Shown here: in pieces, positions 9,049-19,049 of the stretch | Numbering within the stretch: the first letter of the stretch is position 1 | How the letters are laid out: every line of letters starts with the position of its first letter | Source of the DNA: Chromera velia | Lineage: Eukaryota; Sar; Chromeraceae | Assembly: GCA_018398765.1 (NCBI GenBank) | Contig: JAHBMJ010001639.1 | Span: 1-27,994, forward strand | DNA: 27,994 nt | Direction of reading: 5' to 3' | Position numbers and translations under genes: made by a program | Notes under the pieces: generated by a model | Database searches by the model: none | What the model was told of the DNA's origin: nothing | Seen by the model: the letters and a program-made list of their open reading frames with translations, nothing else

Positions 9049-10527
9049 TAGAAAAGTGTGGAAGTACTTAGACTCATATAGGACAGACTTACCCACGTAG
9101 GAAAAACCTATAAGCCCTAAAGTCTCGTCACTACATACCTTGCTACATACAAGCTAGCATACAAGCGTGAATCACTGTGTGATCGACTCATATAATTACA
9201 AACAGTCGTATATAGATGACAGTGTTCACTTGCAGTGACATTGCAGGCTGCAAAAGACACAGGGAGCTTCAGGTCAAGTTCAGGAAGCATGCGTTTGCGG
9301 ATTGATTCATGATTCAGCTGCCAGTGATTGCTTCACAAAGTTTGCTTTCCTTCTCTGCGTCAAGCGATCGACAGGGAGGGTAGCTGAAACGACAAATGAG
9401 GATTCAATTCAACGGACAAATTTGAATGCATGGATGGATGGAGGATGCTATCGTTACAATGGATGTTCACGCGAATTGAAAAGCTGTCAAAATTGTCAGC
9501 ACAGGAATATATGTCTGTTTCTGCGCATGCATGTGTGTGAATGAGACAGGCGTATGACCGTCATGCAGGAGAGTAAGTCAGAAGACCCTGCAGACACACA
9601 CACCAAGTCTGACCAAGATCGCAAGTTGCGCATGCTATTTTACCAGTAAGCAAGAATAGACAACCAGTCAGCCATTCTATGGGACCCGCCTTTCGAACGC
9701 TTTATGTACAGAGGAAGTTGCTCAATTAACGAACCATAAGGAACAGACGAGCGAGAAAAATGTGAAGAACACGCTGAGCCAAGGCTCGCTCGGCTCGTAC
9801 CTCTTCCCTCCTCAGCCAGCCAGCCAATCAGAATCAGGCACAGAAAGGAAGGGAGAAAGAACCGGGTCCCATCACCATGTCGAGGCTTGATTGACGCGCG
9901 CATCCCTCATGATGACTAAAGGATGTATGCCGCACAGAGATAGCAGGCACCCATACAATACAGAGAGATAAGAAGAATCGATACAGGTGGATCAGAGAAA
10001 GGAAAGGGAGGGAAACACCGCAACATCGGAAGGAAAGGATTCGCTGAGTGATTCAAGGAGGTAGGCAGGCAAACAGGTAGTCCGAGAAGACCAAAGTCCG
10101 TCCCGCCTGCATGCTACGCTTATCTCCTGAGCACAAAGGCAACCAACCCAACCATTCGGCCCGTCCCCATCGAAGGATGTTTTTCGTTTTCCTAATTCCT
10201 GTCAGAAGTTTTTTGATTGAACCAATTCTAGTCTCGTCAGAAAAAGCCAGGCCGGTAATTGCATGCTTCTAATCGAATTCAGTACACAAACACTCTTGTC
10301 ATCAACGAGCGCGGCTTCCACACGCATAGTCAAAAAAACAGCAGGCAGCGGGACAGACATAGGAGCAAATGACGCACGCACGCGCATCTACACATGCACC
10401 CATAAGACTCGTCACGCATGAGGAGGAGAACAGACAAGAAAAGAGGAGGGAAATCCCTTCCCTTCCTTTCACTCAACAAACATGCACCCACGCAAGCAGG
10501 CAGGCACATACATGCATCTACAGAAAG

Positions 10528-10549
10528 ACGAACGAACGAACGAACGAAC
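10528..10549. repeat. (CGAA)n microsatellite
   Basis: Five copies of the tetranucleotide. Confidence 0.85.
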
Positions 10550-10696
10550 CGTCACCGACTGCCATGGATGCAAAACAACAATGGATCGATGGGTCGACTC
10601 GGTCGTCCTGACGTCCTTTTGACCTCCCTCCCTTTTCTCTTTCTTATTTTGGATCTCTCCTGTTAATTGTGCTCATGTGTCCCCTTCCACACAACA

Positions 10697-10731
<35 letters not shown>
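10697..10731. repeat. (GACA)n microsatellite
   Basis: About eight to nine perfect copies of GACA, downstream of the CPBP protease gene. Confidence 0.9.
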
Positions 10732-10917
10732 GGAGTGACTCTCTTCGTCTCCAAACTCCTCCCTGCTCCTCCCTTCTTCAGTGGATCGCTGTGTGATCTT
10801 TTGGGGGGGGGCTCTTTTTCTTCCCTTAATTCCGCCCTCCTTTTCGTCTCCTTCTTTCCTCTTCTCTGTGCACTCTCTCTCTGCCTCTCTCTGTCTCTCT
10901 GTGAATCAATCAAATAA

Positions 10918-12682
10918 TCAAGCTGCCTTCCCTTTTTGCTGAGCCGAGTGATGCCTCTCTCTGAAGAAGGTAAACTCTCCGGAGGATCCTCGTCCTCCTC
11001 CCCCTTCGATTTGATGGCTCATCTGGTTGCCATGCTGAGGATGAGGAGGCTTTCCATTTCTTTGAGACATCATCATCGCATTAGGGGGGGTACGAGATCG
11101 CAATGACGTTTCCAGAGATGATGAAAAGGAGAACGAATCCTTCTTTGCTTTCAAGTTCGAGAAAGAAGAAGAAGAAACGCGACTTGAGGGAGCAGTAGCG
11201 TGAAGACTTGGGAACGAGTTACGGGGGGAGGGCACAGCAGTAGTCTCTCCATCTCCGTCTCCCTCTCCCCCCCTCCCTAGTCCCTCGGCTTCCTCTGAGG
11301 CAGTTGAGGAGGAAGAGCTCACACTCTCGCCCGCACCTTCCCTCTCCCTTCCATACAAACTCCCCTCCTCACTCGTCGCGTAGCCTTGTTGATCTTCCGA
11401 AACGGACGAGGACATCTCTCCCTGACCCCCTCTCTTCTCGGCCCGCACGATCAAAAACGCGATCGTTGAGTCAGCAACAATGTGGACGAGCAGGGGTGCA
11501 ACCAACGCCCCTGTAGTCCAAACAAAGAGCCCCAACACGACCGCCCACACGAAAACCATCAAGACGCCCATCTTCCCATTCGGGAAACCGCCCTGGTAAT
11601 GGAAGGCAGCGAAGACCAGTGCCTGAATTGCCAGGGCAGCGACTCGGTAGGTCTGCAGGGAGAGCCCGGGGACCGTCGCTCCCTCTGCCTCGGTCAGTAG
11701 AGGCGAAACCAACTGCTCCGACTTCAGAAGGGCCCAAAAGATCACAGCACGAAAGTCCGCTTCTGCAAACAGTCAAGAGCACCACGAAAGGAAATGAAAT
11801 ATACACACCCGCTGATAGATCACACTACTGTTTCCTTCTCATTCTCTGACAGACGCATACTGACGCACACGAAGGGCATGCATTCGACAGATTGTCCGGC
11901 TGCACAGTTGTCAGAAACAACCCTCCTGTCTGTGACAGACACATAGGCGTAAATGCAAGCCGCTTTGTCTCGCTCTGTAATGGATGTTTCTCTCACCCAT
12001 ACAGAAAGAGGCGCGTCTGATGCTGCTTTCTCGAACACATCCAAACGTAACGCATACGGCCCTTTCCCTGCTGCCGGAAAGAACCAACCTCCACGAGTAC
12101 TGACCGACCTTCAAGGATCGCATTCCCAACGGAGAAGACGGCAGGAGCGCTCCAGTGCGAAGTTAGAGGAGGTCCAAGGAAAGGTTGGATCGCCCCATGG
12201 TTCCCTCTTTTGGAGAGGGACCACGCAACAAGGGCAGCAGCAGTCAGGAAAGAGGACACGAGGAGGAAGACAGGCACCCAGCCGGTGAGAAGGTTCTGAG
12301 GTGACACCATTTGAGAGACTTCCCTGATAACAAAAGACGGACCGACAACGCCCAGAAGGCAAAGAAGGATCAGTCCGATCGGCACCAGACACCAGAAAGA
12401 AGAAATGATGCCGTGCCATATGCCTAGATGGAGAAGTGATCGGAAGGCCATGTGAGATGAGGCGATGCACAACCAGAATACAGCAGGGAAATCGCCCTCA
12501 TCTGCTCCTCTCTCTTTCTCGTCAACAAACACAGACACACACCCTGCGATGTTCAGAACAAATGAGACCCAGGAGAGACAGGTGAAGAGTCCTGAGTACT
12601 CGCAGTCACCCAGCAAATGAATTGAGGAAGAAATGAGCTGCAGCCACAAAGTGGCAACGCTCACAACAGGCCAGAGGCTCAT
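10918..12682 (-). CDS. CPBP-family intramembrane metalloprotease (CAAX/Abi type), two exons
   Basis: Exon 1 is 12682-12109 and exon 2 is 11762-10918; the 346-nt intron (12108-11763) has GT and TTTGCAG ends. Splicing gives 472 residues in one frame. Motifs of the CPBP family are present: EExxxR as EEADFR (residues 191-196, the second Glu codon split by the intron), FxxxH as FAAFH (242-246) and HxxxD as HIVAD (285-289). These Glu and His residues are the expected metal-binding and catalytic set of glutamic/metallo CAAX-type proteases. About five hydrophobic segments precede motif 1 (near 3-24, 31-53, 65-80, 92-114, 135-156) and two or three follow it, as expected for a multi-spanning enzyme. 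Residues from about 300 onward are a Ser/Glu/Gly-rich, probably soluble tail that is longer than usual. The ATG has a TGA two codons upstream in frame. The spacing resembles bacterial-type CPBP proteins more than Rce1; substrate and organelle are unknown. Confidence 0.88.
11763..12108 (-). other. Intron of CPBP protease gene
   Basis: Donor AAG|GTCGGTCAG and acceptor GTTTGCAG|AA. Joining restores the EExxxR motif in frame, which is strong evidence for these exact borders. Confidence 0.85.
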
Positions 12683-13397
12683 CTTTCAGCGTACGTGCTT
12701 CAGTCGGATTCTCTTGGCACTCCCTTTCAAGATCCGTCTCTGATCAGGTTGATCGAAGCTCGATCTGCTTGATCGATGTGTGCGCTGAGACCCGTGATTG
12801 AGTGATCCCCAAGCAAAACAGCATTAGAAATGGTAATTACGTAGAGGGTGGGGTGAATAGACGTGTATTCGATCACGTAAGTAGGACCGGAAAATGACCG
12901 GAAATGTGATACTTCAAACACTATAGCTGTGCATGCACTCTGCATGACAACAAAATTCATCAAAATTCATGCAAGCAAAAGTTGGATACGGGCGCGGGCC
13001 CCGCAAAGACCGGTGCTTGAGGGGCACATTTTTGTTCTGTTCCCCTTTTACTGGGCTGCTCTTGACGTATAATAGGGAGCTCGCACGATAGGACAACATT
13101 GCGCTTTCACGGAGACTCCCCGATGCGCTTTCCGGGACACTCATCGCGTGCTCATTTTCATCGTGCGTTGTACGTCGTGCAGTCAGCGACTGTCTTTTCG
13201 CGTGAAAGGCATACCATTTCTTCTGATAGTCTTGGTTCTGGACACTTGAAGGCAAAGCTTTCCAGACACTTCTTCTTTCCTGCGTGAGAGCGCTTTATCT
13301 TGTCCAGAAAGAAAGTCAAAGAGGTACACCAAGAGGATTTGAAGGATTTGACTGACCTGCATCGCCTCTCGGATCGATCTTGAACTTCCTCTTCAAG
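12683..13397. promoter_or_regulatory. Divergent intergenic promoter region between CPBP and CCCH genes
   Basis: The 715 bp between two divergently oriented start codons must hold both promoters. It contains GCACATTTTT (13024-13033) and, after a T/C-rich spacer, TTGACGTATA (13062-13071) running into a TATAATA. The same pair of 10-mers in the same order recurs at 27894-27933. Which gene the motif serves is unproven; its orientation matches the CCCH gene, whose ATG lies 326 bp beyond it. Confidence 0.55.
13062..13075 (+). promoter_or_regulatory. TTGACGTATA / TATAATA element
   Basis: Exact 10-mer shared with 27924-27933. It overlaps a TATA-like sequence (TATAATA, about 13068-13074). Confidence 0.4.
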
Positions 13398-16300
13398 ATG
13401 GAGTCGCCTCAGAATGAGGGCCAGTCGAACATCTTCGGAAATCAGGACAAAAAGTTCTTCAAAACCAAAATGTCAGTCGGGACGTACACCTATTTGTTCC
13501 ACTGTTTGGCCTTTGCTTCCAAGTATTAAGGCCTCGGAAATCGGTCCGGTCTGATGCGCCCCTTCCCTCTTCTGTGCGGTTCTCGTCACTGCAGGTGCAA
13601 GTATTTCCCTGTCGGCAAGTGCACAATGGGCGAGGAATGCCGGTTTGCGCACAACGAAAGGGATTTGAGGTGAGCCACTGCCCAGGTAGCAGGCGACCTC
13701 TCTCCGGCGGGCGAAAACCCCCCTGAACATCAATCAAAGATATGTTCCAATGTGACCGTGTTGCTTGCCTTGCGCCCCCTCCTGCCTTGCAGACAAAAGC
13801 CGGACATGCGGTACACTGCCATGTGCTGGGAGTATGAGAAGGTGAGCTTGAGGGGGGGAACAGTTGCCCTGATGGCCCTTCCTTCGGGTTTCCCTTCATT
13901 CCACTCCACTCTTCTTTGTGACTTCGCGACTCTCGGTTTCTCTCCGCATCCATATCTTTCCCCGATTTGACCATGAGAATGTCTCTCCTTGCATGTCTTT
14001 TTGTTTCGTGTGTGACCTGGATGGAATGCAGCACGGCCAATGCTTCAAAGGAGACTCCTGCGGGTTCGCTCACTACGAACACCAGTCAGTCTCTTCCTTT
14101 TGTTTGGCTGGTCGTTGACCCGTGCCTTGACTTAATTGTCTTCGTCAGTGCTCATGCTCACCTGAACCCCCCGGCTCGGTATGATGATGCGGTGTACGTG
14201 GAAGTTTTTCGCCGTCTTTTGAATTTTCTCCCGGCCATGCAGGCTCTTTTTGCTTCATTTCTCTTTTTTGCTCATTTCCATGCAGCTGACAAACCAGTGC
14301 CCGCTCTTCTGCCTTTTTTCCTTCCTTCCCTCTTGCCCTTCTGCTCTCTGCCCTCCCCCCCTGCCTGTTGAAATTATTGCCGTTCTGTGTACTCCTTCTC
14401 GTGGAAGAATGGATTTTGCGAAGGAAGTGGCGTGGCGTTTCCCCTTCCTCCAATCCCGATCTCCTTCTTTTCTTCCTGCCCGCTGGGCACGTTGACTGCT
14501 TGACCGACCGACCGACCGACCGACCGACCGACCGACCGACCGACCGACTGACTGACTGACTGACTGACTGCAGACTGCGCCCCGACCCTACGTCAGAAGT
14601 AGACATGAAAAGCCCCCAGGAGATGAAGGAGAGGTCGCAGCCAGACATGAGGTTCACAGCCCTATGCCATGAGTACACAAGGGTGGGTCCTTCAGCAATG
14701 GGGAGAGGGGCCGTGGGTGGGTGGGTGCTTGCCTTCCTTCCTTCCTTTCGAGGCTCGAGTTGCTTTGTCAAGAGGACATCTTGGAAAAACTCATGCATTC
14801 TTTTCTGAATGAAGATTGACCTGCATGCCTTTCTGTTTGCCTTCAGTTCTTTCACCTTTGAAAAAAGAAAAAAGAAAGAAATCTTTCCAATCAGCCTTCT
14901 CTTGCAGCCTGAGCTTTCTTATTTTGCGTGCGATGAGGGCACAGGGACGGAGGCTACACAATCATGTCGGGTTCCTATGAAGGATGAGATTTCATATTCA
15001 GGAATGAAAGATCATGTTTGTATCTTCTTCAAAGTGTCTGTCACATGGCGGGCCTGCTTTCCTCCCTCCATGATCTCTTCTCTCTTTTCTCTTCTCTCTC
15101 TGAGTGAGTGAATGCAGGTTGGCAGATGCCGAAGGGGAAAGGCTTGCCGATTCGCTCACTCAATCGATGAGTCAGTCAGTCAGTTGATTGATGAGTTGGT
15201 TTCTTTGTCTGTTTGTTTGCGATCAGTCGGTTTTCCTTGTTTACTTGTTGTTTTGGTATCAGTAAGTTGATCTGTCTGTCCCTACCAATAAATAAATATC
15301 CTTTCTGTCGGTCCGGAAAGTCGAGCGAGGAACAGTCTGTCTGTCTGTCTGTCTGTCTGGCGAGGTGCTCTACAGAACTTAGCCGGCAGGCAAGAAAAAT
15401 GATGTATGGTACCCGCATCTTCTTCTTTTACATGATCATTTCTTTCCTTTCCTTGCCTCGATCGATCGGAATTCATTCATTTCTCTTACACTGGTTGATT
15501 CTGGTGACGGCCAATGATTTTTCACCGACAACCTCGTGGTTTCTCTCTCCTGTTTTTCTAATTTCTTCCTCCTGCATGTCGACAAAGAAGGAAGGGCATC
15601 TATAGATGAATGGAGTTGCACAGAGAGAGTCCAACCCCCCTATCCACATGTATGGATCCCTTCTTTTTTCTTTTCTTTTCTATCTCTCTCTCCACGTCTC
15701 TCTCTCTCTGTGCAGCCTCCGCCCAGACCCTCTCGGACGTCCTCACAAGGGACGAGAGGGCCTGGCCCAACTTCTGACCACTCAAGTTCATCTGCACCAG
15801 GGAGGCACCAGGGGAGGTGCAGGGCGGTCGGGGCGTGAGGGGGGCAGGGAAACGAGATCCAACCCCACAGGGTCATGGAGAGACCCCCTCTCACCTGCCT
15901 CTCAGGCAATGTCACCCCTCCCCGCAACACCCTCAACAGCTGCGTCACCCGAGAGACCCTGGAGAGGAGGAGGAGGAGGAGGAGGGGGAAATCTGCGTCC
16001 TCCTCGAGGACAAAACCAAGTCACACTCTCCAATCCTCTCCCTGCCGGTCGCAATCCGATTTCCCCCCCCCCCGTACTCGCGCTCCCCTCACAGCCTGCC
16101 GAGACCTTCTCCCCTGATCACAGGAAAGGAAGGGGCTTTGGCGGAAGAAGTCCTGCTGACAGTTCCTCTATTGGCACTTCTGGTCCTGGTTCCTACTCTC
16201 GTTCCCCTGCAGCACCCCTGACGTCCCCCCAACAAAATCACATGCAACATCATCACGGATTCTCATCCCCCATGCAGAACATCCCCTCACCCATACAGCC

Positions 16301-17305
16301 GTCCTCCTCGTCTCGCCATGACCAACAGGGACCAGGACAGCCGGGGCCCTCTCAGCCTGTTCCATTGAGAGAAGACCCCGGCAGACAGAGCTTGAGTCAG
16401 TTCATCCCTGACGTCCTCTCCTTCCTGACTTCTTCTGCAGGCCCGGCAGCAGCAGCAGCAGCAGGATCACCTGAGCACGCACAGCCGCTATTCGGTTGGG
16501 GACTCCCGAACCAGACTTCCATTCAGCACCAGCAACAACAGCAGCAGGGGGGGGGAGGAAACCGAACAAACGGGCGTGCATCAGTTGACTCCCAGATGGT
16601 ATCCCCCCTCTTCCAAGCCATTCAAGGCGACGACGGTCAGTCCCTCGGCTTCTCTCTTCACCTCTCCCAATTCTCCGCAAGTGCACACGCCAACCCCAAC
16701 CCGTCCACCTCCCCTGCGGGCGGGCCCCCCCCCCCCCNCCCCCCCTCATAGGTCATCAGAGTCCCCACGGACCTCCCCCACGGGAGACGGACCTCGTTTT
16801 GGGTGGAGGAGGAGGAGCAGGAGAAGTTCCGGGACCTCTGATGGGAAGTCCGACAGGGGTGCCGGGGGTGCATGAGGGGTTTGACGCACGCAGAACCTCC
16901 ATTTTCTCTGATGGGGGCGTCTCCATGTCCTCCCTCACTATTCCACTGCACTTGCAACAGCAGACCCAGGCGGCGCCCCAGATATCGCCAGTTGGAGGGG
17001 GGGCAGCCACGACGACGTCTCTCTTCACACCCTCCCCCCTTGCACAAGCGCCTACGCCAGGAATGGGCCACCCCTCCCCCCAGTCTGCCCCTTTTGCCCT
17101 CACGGGAACGGGACAGCCTATTGACCAGACTTCCCCCCTCCATATGGGACGCCTGTCCCTTATGATGCAGGAGCTTCTGAGTGGACAGGCGTTGCAGGTC
17201 CTCAACCAGTCTCAGAACTCCAACGGAACTACGCAAGGAGGAGGAGACGGGAGACCGATGCAGCCACAGCAGCCACCCACACCCGTTTCGCAGCAGAATG
17301 CATAA
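13398..17305 (+). CDS. Triple CCCH zinc-finger RNA-binding protein, seven exons, frame broken at a poly-C/N run
   Basis: Exons: 13398-13471, 13595-13669, 13793-13841, 14032-14084, 14574-14682, 15118-15170 and 15716-17305, all joined with GT-AG and matching phases. Three fingers result: C26-x7-C34-x5-C40-x3-H44, C61-x8-C70-x5-C76-x3-H80 and C115-x8-C124-x5-C130-x3-H134. Fingers 1 and 2 are each followed by an LR(x)PD-type linker, and a linker of the same kind follows finger 3. CCCH fingers of this spacing bind single-stranded, usually AU-rich or U-rich RNA, so a role in mRNA stability or processing is likely. The rest is Pro/Ser/Gln/Gly-rich with two amphipathic stretches (encoded near 16380-16440 and 17150-17215). 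The frame from exon 7 meets a stop at 16749-16751 just after a C run containing an N at 16738. A different frame then continues smoothly to the TAA at 17303-17305, so an assembly length error is likely and the full protein is about 665 residues. The ATG has an in-frame TGA upstream. Confidence 0.88.
13472..13594 (+). other. CCCH gene intron 1
   Basis: 123 nt, AT|GTCAGTCGG to CACTGCAG|G, phase 2. Joining completes the Met codon just before the first zinc-binding Cys. Confidence 0.85.
13670..13792 (+). other. CCCH gene intron 2
   Basis: 123 nt, AG|GTGAGCC to CCTTGCAG|A, phase 2. It separates finger 1 from the linker and first half of finger 2. Confidence 0.85.
13842..14031 (+). other. CCCH gene intron 3
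   Basis: 190 nt, AAG|GTGAGC to AATGCAG|C, phase 0. It splits finger 2 between its first and second Cys. Confidence 0.85.
14085..14573 (+). other. CCCH gene intron 4
   Basis: 489 nt, CA|GTCAGTCTC to GACTGCAG|A, phase 2. A compound GACC/GACT microsatellite (14502-14570) runs directly into the acceptor. Confidence 0.85.
14502..14570. repeat. (GACC)n(GACT)n microsatellite abutting a 3' splice site
   Basis: About eleven GACC units change into about six GACT units, ending two bases before the AG of intron 4. The repeat replaces the usual polypyrimidine tract. Confidence 0.9.
14683..15117 (+). other. CCCH gene intron 5
   Basis: 435 nt, AGG|GTGGGTCC to AATGCAG|G, phase 0. It splits finger 3 at the same place as intron 3 splits finger 2. 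Confidence 0.82.
15171..15715 (+). other. CCCH gene intron 6
   Basis: 545 nt, GA|GTCAGTCAGTC to CTGTGCAG|C, phase 2. It contains a TGTC microsatellite (about 15337-15360). Joining restores the LRPDP linker after finger 3. Confidence 0.82.
15335..15360. repeat. (TGTC)n microsatellite in intron 6
   Basis: Six copies of TGTC. Confidence 0.85.
16725..16745. repeat. Poly-C run with ambiguous base in CCCH gene exon 7
   Basis: Thirteen C, an N at 16738, then seven C. The coding frame before the run hits a stop just after it, while another frame resumes coherent Pro/Ser/Gln-rich coding on the far side. A wrong run length is the simplest explanation. Confidence 0.85.
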
Positions 17306-17569
17306 GTGAGAAAAGAAAAACCACGAGCAAGCACTAAATTGACTCTACAGATCGTTTACTTTCCTCTGGGGCTGGGACTCGGGGAGTCATCAATCAATTA
17401 ACAAATCTGTCTGTGTCCACGGATGTTGCATGGCCGGGCGTCTGCCTTTCTGACGACTGTCTGTTTCGTTCGATCTGTCAAAATCTACAAGCAGGTCTGT
17501 CTCAGAACGAAAGAAAGCAGCTAGGACAAGGGGGGGGGGCAGGGGGGGAAAGGTTGTTTGCGTGCTTGT

Positions 17570-17593
17570 AGACAACAAACAAACAAACAAACA

Positions 17594-17628
<35 letters not shown>
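17570..17628. repeat. (AAAC)n(AAAG)n microsatellite
   Basis: AAAC units change directly into about nine AAAG units. Confidence 0.9.
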
Positions 17629-17859
17629 CTAGAGACACAGGAAACGAAGTCTGTACGGGGACCATTGAGACTTCAGCAGGGAGGGTGAGGGGACAATTTC
17701 AGGACAGGGCCCTCTCTCTGCCAGAGGATTCAGTCAACACGAAGAGAAGGAAGGTCAACCACAATTAACGAGAGAGAGCTGGGCGTCTCCTCCGTCTAAT
17801 CAATCTAGTCTCGACTTTCTGTTGTTTCTTTCCGACAACGCTGTTGGAATGAAGAGAGA

Positions 17860-17861
<2 letters not shown>

Positions 17862-17893
<32 letters not shown>
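17862..17893. repeat. (GA)n microsatellite
   Basis: Uninterrupted GA dinucleotide run of about 14 copies. Confidence 0.9.
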
Positions 17894-17896
<3 letters not shown>

Positions 17897-19015
17897 CGTT
17901 GCTTGGTGGTTCGATCAGACAGAAGACACCTTGAAAGTAAGTGGTTGCATTGATTGATCAGTGAGTCAGTATCGCAAGCGAAGTTCAATCCACTCCTCTC
18001 TATGGGGGGATCAAAATGGAGGAGGAGTGGGGATGTAGGTAGGGTCATCTAGCTGTAAGAGAAGAAGAGGAAGCTTGGAAAGACAAATGGTGCGATTCGG
18101 TGGGGGTCACGAAGACAGAGAGAGATTTGTTTTGTTTTGATTGGTTTGGTTTGGTTTGTTTGTGATCTACAAAAGTAAATGCATGCTTGCATCCTCATGA
18201 TTGATGAAGCGGGGTCTCGACTTGCCTGTCTGTCTATTGGCGTCAGAGACAATAAAAGATTGTCAGCTGTTTCGCATCTTTATTTAATTCAACAAAAAGC
18301 TGGTCGGTGTTTGACAAATCCGTAAATGAAAACAAAGAGAGCTTGACGGTGGCTTTGACTGTAAAAGAAATAGAGAAGGGGATTTGTGCTGACCTATTTA
18401 CTTCTTTCTGTTTGTTTTGTTGTTGTTTGCATTGTTCGAGGCCCTGTTTGCTTTGATTGTCTCTTTTACTGTCTCTTCTCCTGTTCTTCCCTTTCACATT
18501 TCTTCGTGCTTTCATTCGTTCAACAAATCAAAGTTTCGTCTATCCGTCGTACCTTCTTGCCTGCCTGTCTTCTTTCGCATCCGCTCATAAGCGCGACAAG
18601 AATGAGTGAATCGACAAACTAGGTGAGTGAGATCATCCGTGCGTCCATGTGTGGGAGGGGGGGGGAAGCCTGTGAGAAACAAAGCAAAAGTCTGAAAGAG
18701 GGAGAAAGGAAACAAAGCGACACACAAGAAGAACCGCAGTCAACAAAAACAAATCAACAAGGGGGAAGAGATGTGGCGACAAGATAGAGAGAAACATACG
18801 TCCTTCCTTCATGAATTCGAATTCCTTCTCTTTACGGAGCGCCGAGAGACAGACAGCCCAAAAGAGAGAGAGATTTAGAAAGACAGATACAAAAACACTT
18901 CGACAGCTCCATGGTTATAGAGGGTTCTCTGCTGTCAGAGAGGGAAGGAAGAGAAGAGAAGAAGAATTTGCTGTCTAGCTTCATGGCCTCCCTCCTCCCC
19001 TAGAGGAAGGCAAAA

Positions 19016-19049
19016 AGGAAGGAAGGAAGGAAGAAAGGAAGGAAGGAAG
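19016..19049. repeat. (GGAA)n imperfect microsatellite
   Basis: Tetranucleotide run with one interruption. Confidence 0.85.

Larger units (their letters stand above)
7871..9300. other. AT-rich island, probable decayed repeat
   Basis: Composition changes abruptly from microsatellite-rich, GC-balanced DNA to AT-rich, non-periodic sequence. It contains a perfect 10-bp inverted repeat (8211-8220 with 8271-8280) and a short tandem duplication of a GCCTCACGGC-like unit near 8478-8503. No long frame survives; one short open frame is listed separately. A degenerate transposable element is the likeliest explanation, but no terminal repeats, target-site duplication or transposase motif could be identified. 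Confidence 0.4.
9301..10917. other. Intergenic region, microsatellites
   Basis: No supported gene. It includes a CGAA run (about 10528-10549), a GACA run (about 10697-10731) and a pyrimidine-rich stretch just beyond the stop codon of the CPBP protease gene, which should hold that gene's 3' UTR on the minus strand. Confidence 0.55.

Noticed and set aside
16576-16875. Third frame across the poly-C run as the true continuation of the CCCH gene
   Set aside because: It ends at 16875 and turns Arg/Ser-rich, whereas the frame ending at 17305 keeps the composition of the tail and runs to the natural end.
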